In this document: in pieces, positions 59,523 to 64,000 of the stretch
Numbering within the stretch: position 1 is the stretch's first letter
Layout: each line of letters starts with the position of its first letter
Assembly: GCA_905235675.1 (NCBI GenBank)
Contig: CAJONC010000007.1
Coordinates: forward strand, 1 to 64,000
DNA length: 64,000 nt
Origin: an uncultured Bacteroidales bacterium
GTDB lineage: Bacteria > Bacteroidota > Bacteroidia > Bacteroidales > UBA932
Direction: 5' to 3'
The notes under the pieces: model-generated
What the model was told of the DNA's origin: nothing
Seen by the model: only the letters and a program-made list of their open reading frames with translations
The model's database searches: none
Position numbers and translations under genes: made by a program

Positions 59523-61097
59523 ATGAAAAATGAAATGAAAAGAATGATCTGTGTTGCCGGCATAGTGTTGGCATTGGCAGGGTCCCCTGCACAGGGGCAG
59601 GAAACGGAGGTGACGCCCAGAGCCCTGAGTCTGGATGACTGCCGCCAGATGGCGATCAGCAGTAATAAGAATCTCGACCAACAGCGCGCCAAACTCGAAA
59701 TGGCCGGTTATGACCGCAAGATAGCGGCTGCAAATTTTTTCCCAAAAATCAGTGCCATCGGCACCTATCAGCATACATGGGGAGACTTCTCGCTGGTGGA
59801 TGAAAGCAATATCCCGCAGTTCGGTCCGGAAGCGGCAAAGTTCCAGAGTGTCTATAACGAAAGGATAGATGCCCTTACCCAACTTGTGAACTCCAATCCT
59901 ATGGTTGCTGCAGCCATTGCAGCAGATCCAAAGATTGCGGATCTGGTGGGCACCCTTACGGCTGTCGAGACCAATTCCGCAATCGCGGGCGTAGGGCAGA
60001 GGGTGGATCAGGCGATAGATGAGACCATCCATCCCGACATTTCCGATATATATCTCGGCGTGATCAGCGTGCAGCAGCCCCTCTTCGTCGGCGGCAGGAT
60101 AATCGCTTCCAACAAGATGGCGAAGTATGCCGAAGAACTTGCCCGCTATGAATATGACGGCGACTATGATGCAATCCTTATCGATGTTGACCAGGCATAC
60201 TGGCAGGTAGTCTCCGTTTCGAACAAGAAGAAATTGGCCGAGAGTTATTCGCATCTTCTCCACAAGATGAAAGACAACGTGGAGGTTTCCGTGAAGGAGG
60301 GCGTAGCCACGGAGGCGGACGCCCTTACTGTAAAGGTAAAGTGCAACGAGGCGGACATGACGCTCACCAAGGCAACCAACGGTCTGGTACTTGCCAAGAT
60401 GCTGCTGTGCAAACAGACAGGTCTTCCTCTTGATACGGAGATCAGACTTCTGGACGAGGATCTCGAGATAGTTCCCATACCCGAGGATGAGCCCGAAAAG
60501 AGTATGGAAGAAATCCTGGTGGCAAGGTCTGAGACCAGGCGCCTGGACCTTGCACGCAAGATCTATCACGAAAAGACCAATGTCGCCCGCGCAGACATGC
60601 TGCCTACCGTCGCCCTGACAGGCAATTACCTGGTGATGAACCCCAATATGAATCACGGTTTCCAAAACGAGTTCGGCCAGCACTGGGCAGCGGGCGTGAT
60701 GGTGAGCGTGCCTCTCTTCCACGGCACCGAGGCCCTTCAGAAAACCCGGAAGGCGAAGGCCGAAGAGCGGATATACCAGAACAAGTACGATGATGCATGC
60801 GAACTGATAGAAATGCAGGTGACGCAGTTGAGGCAGCAGCGCAAGGAAGCCATGCAGAGGCTGGAAATGGCGAACAACGACCTTGCCAGTGCAGATGAGA
60901 ACCTGCGTATAGCGACCATTGGTCAGGAAGCCGGAGTGGTGGACGTGAATACCGCGCTCGGAGCCCAGACAGCCTGGCTCAAAGCCCACAGCGAGTGCAT
61001 AGACGCGGGCATCGAACTTCAACTCAATAATTCCAGGCTCAAGGCGGCCCTGGGCAACTATAAATCGGATATAGAATTGGCAGACAATAAAGAATAA
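59523..61097 (+). CDS. TolC-family outer-membrane efflux protein
   Basis: A 524-residue protein: signal peptide (MICVAGIVLALAGSPAQG), then two TolC repeats rich in long helices (LSLDDCRQMAISSNKNLDQQRAKLEMAGYDRKIAAANFFPKISAIGTYQ near the start; RKIYHEKTNVARADMLPTVALTGNYLV in the middle). It forms the outer-membrane duct for the pump encoded next to it. Three ATGs are close together; ATG 59523 is chosen as the one just after the leader, and 59535 is also possible. hlyD follows after six bases. Confidence 0.9.
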   Translation: MKNEMKRMICVAGIVLALAGSPAQGQETEVTPRALSLDDCRQMAISSNKNLDQQRAKLEMAGYDRKIAAANFFPKISAIGTYQHTWGDFSLVDESNIPQFGPEAAKFQSVYNERIDALTQLVNSNPMVAAAIAADPKIADLVGTLTAVETNSAIAGVGQRVDQAIDETIHPDISDIYLGVISVQQPLFVGGRIIASNKMAKYAEELARYEYDGDYDAILIDVDQAYWQVVSVSNKKKLAESYSHLLHKMKDNVEVSVKEGVATEADALTVKVKCNEADMTLTKATNGLVLAKMLLCKQTGLPLDTEIRLLDEDLEIVPIPEDEPEKSMEEILVARSETRRLDLARKIYHEKTNVARADMLPTVALTGNYLVMNPNMNHGFQNEFGQHWAAGVMVSVPLFHGTEALQKTRKAKAEERIYQNKYDDACELIEMQVTQLRQQRKEAMQRLEMANNDLASADENLRIATIGQEAGVVDVNTALGAQTAWLKAHSECIDAGIELQLNNSRLKAALGNYKSDIELADNKE

Positions 61098-61103
61098 ACA
61101 GAT

Positions 61104-62090
61104 ATGGAAAAGAAGAAAAACTACAACCTCATCATAGGTCTCGCATCGCTGGTAGCGATTGTGCTGATTATCGCCCTGGTAGGTTATCTCGTAAGCAAAC
61201 CGCGCCCGCACATAATCCAGGGCGAGACCGAGGCTGTCGAATACAGGATTTCCTGCATGGTGCCTGGACACGTGACAGAACTCTACTACAGGGAAGGTCA
61301 GGAAGTGCACAGGGGAGATACGGTCGCATTCATCGACTCTCCACAGGTGAGGGCGAAACTCGCGCAGGCACAGGCCGCCCGTTCGGCCGCAAAGGCGCAG
61401 AGCACCAAGGCGCAGAACGGTGCCCGGAAAGAGCAGATTGCAGGTGCGTATGAACTTTGGCAGCAGGCCCAGGTGCAGGAGGATATAATGAAGAAGAGTT
61501 TCGAGCGTGTGAAGAGCCTTTATGAGCAGAAGGTTGTTGCCGCTCAGAAGTATGACGAAACCAAGGCAAAGTACGATGCCGCGATCGCCCAGGCCAAGGC
61601 CGCCAAGAGTCAGTACGACATGGCCGTGAAAGGCGCCCGTGCAGAGGACAAGGCTGCCGCCGAGGCTCTTGTGCATCAGGCGGAAGGTGCTATCCAGGAG
61701 GTCGATTCTTATCTGAAGGAACTCTATCTCGTTTCACCTGCCGACGGAGTTATCTCGAACGTATATCCCAAGCAGGGAGAACTGGTAGGGCAGGGAAGTC
61801 CGGTCATGACGGTTACAGACCTTTCCGATATCTGGTTCACTTTCAATATCCGGGAAGACCAACTCCACGGCATGAACGTGGGCGATGAACTGACGGTCAG
61901 CATACCTGCCCTTGACGGTGCATCGCTCAAAGCGACCGTGAACTACATGGCGGTGCGCGAAAGTTACGCCACATGGAAAGCGACCAAGGAAACCGACTTG
62001 TACGACGCTAAGACATTCGAGGTGCGCGCCGTGCCCGCAGAGACTCTCAAGGGACTCCGTCCGGGCATGACAGCGATAGTGGAGAAGTAA
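61104..62090 (+). CDS. HlyD/EmrA-type periplasmic adaptor
   Basis: A 328-residue membrane fusion protein: one N-terminal membrane helix (LIIGLASLVAIVLIIALVGYLV near 8-29), a first biotinyl-lipoyl half (ISCMVPGHVTELYYREGQEVHRGDTVAFID), a coiled-coil hairpin (about 85-195), the second lipoyl half (LVSPADGVISNVYPKQGELVGQGSPVMTV) and a beta-barrel end. It links the inner-membrane pump to TolC. It lies between tolC and two ABC-2 permeases, matching YhiI/YbhG-type systems. Confidence 0.92.
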   Translation: MEKKKNYNLIIGLASLVAIVLIIALVGYLVSKPRPHIIQGETEAVEYRISCMVPGHVTELYYREGQEVHRGDTVAFIDSPQVRAKLAQAQAARSAAKAQSTKAQNGARKEQIAGAYELWQQAQVQEDIMKKSFERVKSLYEQKVVAAQKYDETKAKYDAAIAQAKAAKSQYDMAVKGARAEDKAAAEALVHQAEGAIQEVDSYLKELYLVSPADGVISNVYPKQGELVGQGSPVMTVTDLSDIWFTFNIREDQLHGMNVGDELTVSIPALDGASLKATVNYMAVRESYATWKATKETDLYDAKTFEVRAVPAETLKGLRPGMTAIVEK

Positions 62091-62091
62091 A

Positions 62092-63261
62092 ATGACATTC
62101 CGGCAGAAAATATTCAAAGTCGTCCGACGCGAACTCCGGATATGGGTCCGCAGGCCCATCTATCTGCTGGGAACGGTGGCGGTGATGGCGTTCTGCACCA
62201 TCTTCTACCTTAGTTTCCTGAAAGACGGAGTGCCTTCCGACGTGCCTATCGCGGTGGTTGACCTGGACCGCAGTTCGACGTCGCGCAACTTTTGCCGGCA
62301 ACTCGACGCCACCCAGTTGGGAAAGGTCGTATACTACGATGATTTCTCCTCTGCACGCGCCGACCTGCAGGGGGGCAGAGTGACCTCGGTATGTCTGATT
62401 CCGGAGGGTTTCAACCGTGATATCCAGGCCCAGAGGCAGCCGCATTTCAGTTTCTACATCAACGGACTGTACTTCCTCGGAGGTTCTCTTGCATGGAAGG
62501 ACATCCTCACCATGGTCAATCTGACCTCCGGTGCCGTGCAGCGTGAGGTCCTGCGCATGAAAGGAGTGGACGAGAGCGAAATAATGGGGTTTCTGCGTCC
62601 GGTGGATGTGGATGTCCACCAGATAGGGAATCCTACCATGAACTATGGTGCCTATCTCGCGAACATGATGATTCCGGCAATGCTCCAGATGGTGATAGTC
62701 ATCATCCTGATATACTCGCTGGGAACAGAACTCAAATATGGAACGAGCAGGCATCTGATGCAGGTGACGGGTGGCGACATATACGCGGCAATATCCGGCA
62801 AGGTCGCGCTATACACCTTGCTGTTCACAGCAATCGGATGGACACTGGAGATAATCCTCTACAAGTGGATGAATTTCCCGCTGGCAGGCCGGCTCGGGGA
62901 GATGTTTCTCGCATGCTTGCTGCTGGTCCTGGCAAGCGAGGCGGTAGCCATACTCATCATAGGCTGCGTGCCGGTATGCCGCTTTGCGCTCAGCATCGGT
63001 GCACTGTACAGCGTGCTGGGGATGTCCCTTACCGGCTTCACATTTCCGGTGGAGGCAATGCCCTTGGGCCTCAGAGGCCTTACGATGATTTATCCGCTGC
63101 GCTATTACTACGAGATTTACGTACAGGTTGGGATTTTCGACAATCCTTTCGGGGACTGGTATGTGTATGTGCTTGCCTTGCTAGCATTCTGCTTCCTGCC
63201 TTTCCTGGTGCTCAGGCGGCTGCATGGTGCGTATGACAAACTTGATTATGCGAGGAACTAG
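62092..63261 (+). CDS. ABC-2 type permease (YhhJ/YbhR-like), first of two
   Basis: A 389-residue protein: membrane helix near 25-42, a large extracytoplasmic domain (VPIAVVDLDRSSTSRNFCRQL onward, about 43-180), then five to six helices in an ABC-2 core ending LRYYYEIYVQVGIFDNPFGDWYVYVLALLAFCFLPFLV. Such permeases usually need an ATPase subunit; none is encoded between hlyD and the window end. It starts one base after the hlyD stop. Confidence 0.9.
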   Translation: MTFRQKIFKVVRRELRIWVRRPIYLLGTVAVMAFCTIFYLSFLKDGVPSDVPIAVVDLDRSSTSRNFCRQLDATQLGKVVYYDDFSSARADLQGGRVTSVCLIPEGFNRDIQAQRQPHFSFYINGLYFLGGSLAWKDILTMVNLTSGAVQREVLRMKGVDESEIMGFLRPVDVDVHQIGNPTMNYGAYLANMMIPAMLQMVIVIILIYSLGTELKYGTSRHLMQVTGGDIYAAISGKVALYTLLFTAIGWTLEIILYKWMNFPLAGRLGEMFLACLLLVLASEAVAILIIGCVPVCRFALSIGALYSVLGMSLTGFTFPVEAMPLGLRGLTMIYPLRYYYEIYVQVGIFDNPFGDWYVYVLALLAFCFLPFLVLRRLHGAYDKLDYARN

Positions 63262-63263
63262 CA

Positions 63264-64000
63264 ATGAGAGAGTCTTATCTTAAAAGATGGCTGCGCGATA
63301 CGCTCGGAATCTTCAATCTGGAGTTGAAGAACATACTGAACGACGGAGGGGTGATGATTATCCTGATCGTCGCAGGCTTTTTCTACCCTATACTGTATAA
63401 TTTCGTCTACAAGAACGGTATCCTGGAAGAGACTCCGGTCGCGGTGGTGGACAATGCCGACTGCAGCGACACCCGCCGAATGATACGTGAGATGGACGCC
63501 ACGCGCGAGATTGACATCGCTTTTGAATGTGTGTCGATGGAAGAAGCGAAGGAACTCTTCCGCCAGCGCAAAGTCAACGGAATCATTTATTTCCCCGCCG
63601 ACTTCGGCGATCGGCTGGCATACAAGGAAACGGCTACATTCAGCATCTATGCCGATATGAGCAGTTTCCTCTATTACAAGAATGTGCTGATGGGGTCCAA
63701 TTTCGTGATGCTCCACGAGGTTAATCAGATCAAGATCGAGCGCTATGCCTTCGACGGTCTCACCGACGTGCAGGCCGACCAGGCGGTGAACACGGTGTTG
63801 TATGAGGATGTCAATCCCTACAACAGGGCTTTTTCCTACAGTATCTTCCTCTTATCCGCCATACTGATGCTGATAATCCAGCAGGTGATGTTCTATGGGA
63901 TGAGTATTAGCGTGGGTACTATGCGCGAGGAGAACCGCAGTTTCGCATCCCTTCCGGATTCGTTGAAGGGGCGCGGAGTGGGACGTGCGGTAATCGGCAG
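63264..64000 (+). CDS. ABC-2 type permease, second of two (runs off the right edge)
   Basis: The frame is open from ATG 63264 to the end of the window, about 245 codons. It begins with a cytoplasmic basic stretch (MRESYLKRWLRDT), then a membrane helix (VMIILIVAGFFYPILYNFVY). An extracytoplasmic domain similar to that of the preceding permease follows (TPVAVVDNADCSDTRRMIREMDAT). More helices begin at FLLSAILMLIIQQVMFYGM. It is the heterodimer partner of the permease at 62092; the C-terminus lies outside. Confidence 0.88.
   Translation, partial: MRESYLKRWLRDTLGIFNLELKNILNDGGVMIILIVAGFFYPILYNFVYKNGILEETPVAVVDNADCSDTRRMIREMDATREIDIAFECVSMEEAKELFRQRKVNGIIYFPADFGDRLAYKETATFSIYADMSSFLYYKNVLMGSNFVMLHEVNQIKIERYAFDGLTDVQADQAVNTVLYEDVNPYNRAFSYSIFLLSAILMLIIQQVMFYGMSISVGTMREENRSFASLPDSLKGRGVGRAVIG

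Noticed and set aside
59394..61676. 760-residue antisense frame across tolC and hlyD
   Set aside because: It spans two well-supported genes on the other strand and has no recognisable domain.
1..64000. CRISPR array, rRNA operon, insertion sequence or intact prophage
   Set aside because: No spaced direct repeats, rRNA cores, transposase or phage structural genes were found; the KilA-N scrap is the only phage-like item.

Overview
The window looks like a chromosomal segment from a GC-rich member of the Bacteroidales. Evidence for this: promoters match the Bacteroidetes -7 box TAnnTTTG and usually sit within about 15 bases of the start codon; Shine-Dalgarno sites are mostly absent; the division/cell-wall (dcw) cluster has the Bacteroidetes order; and there are an omega-like RNA polymerase subunit, a BamA/OmpH block and 2-oxoacid:ferredoxin oxidoreductase of Bacteroidales type. 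A Rikenellaceae- or Cryptobacteroides-like genome would fit, but the genus cannot be fixed from this sequence alone.

Layout. Bases 1-560 are AT-rich and hold a scrambled accessory patch: a KilA-N fragment joined head-on to the first codons of a PIN toxin, plus its AbrB-type antitoxin. Then come a class II UvrA (643-3093), a HIT protein and an EamA transporter. Bases 4584-9027 hold a membrane-anchored AraC-type regulator with a kelch-like extracytoplasmic domain, a divergently transcribed lipoprotein carrying a homologous kelch-like domain after two Ig-like repeats, and a second lipoprotein. Bases 9031-25610 are one long minus-strand operon, read mraZ-rsmH-ftsL-ftsI-murE-mraY-murD-ftsW-murG-murC-ftsQ-ftsA-ftsZ-gltX. 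It has a clear MraZ operator of four 10-bp repeats, and mraY is split by a frameshift as read here.

Bases 25873-44078 are short housekeeping operons: radC; cysK-cysE; tRNA-His; a carboxyltransferase whose C-terminal biotinyl-like domain has no biotin lysine, followed by an esterase; a LEA/SPOR/rpoN operon; miaB; fur-upp; trxB-bamD-rpoZ-recN; ompH-glycosyltransferase-LysM; and pdxJ. Bases 44143-53054 carry nadK-uppS-bamA-ompH, korA-korB and gdhA. Then follow an SLC13 carrier with an outer-membrane porin, a minus-strand AraC-MATE-malY operon, and a divergent tolC-hlyD-ABC2-ABC2 efflux operon that runs off the right edge.

Most of the window is core physiology: envelope growth, outer-membrane biogenesis, cysteine synthesis and anaerobic 2-oxoacid metabolism. 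The parts that ordinary annotation does not explain are (i) the regulator/lipoprotein pair with a shared sensor-like domain and a 24-bp perfect palindrome between the genes, (ii) a 66-bp palindromic element inserted in frame inside malY, (iii) the broken mraY, (iv) the carboxyltransferase with a degenerate biotinyl domain, and (v) the KilA-N/PIN junction at the left edge.
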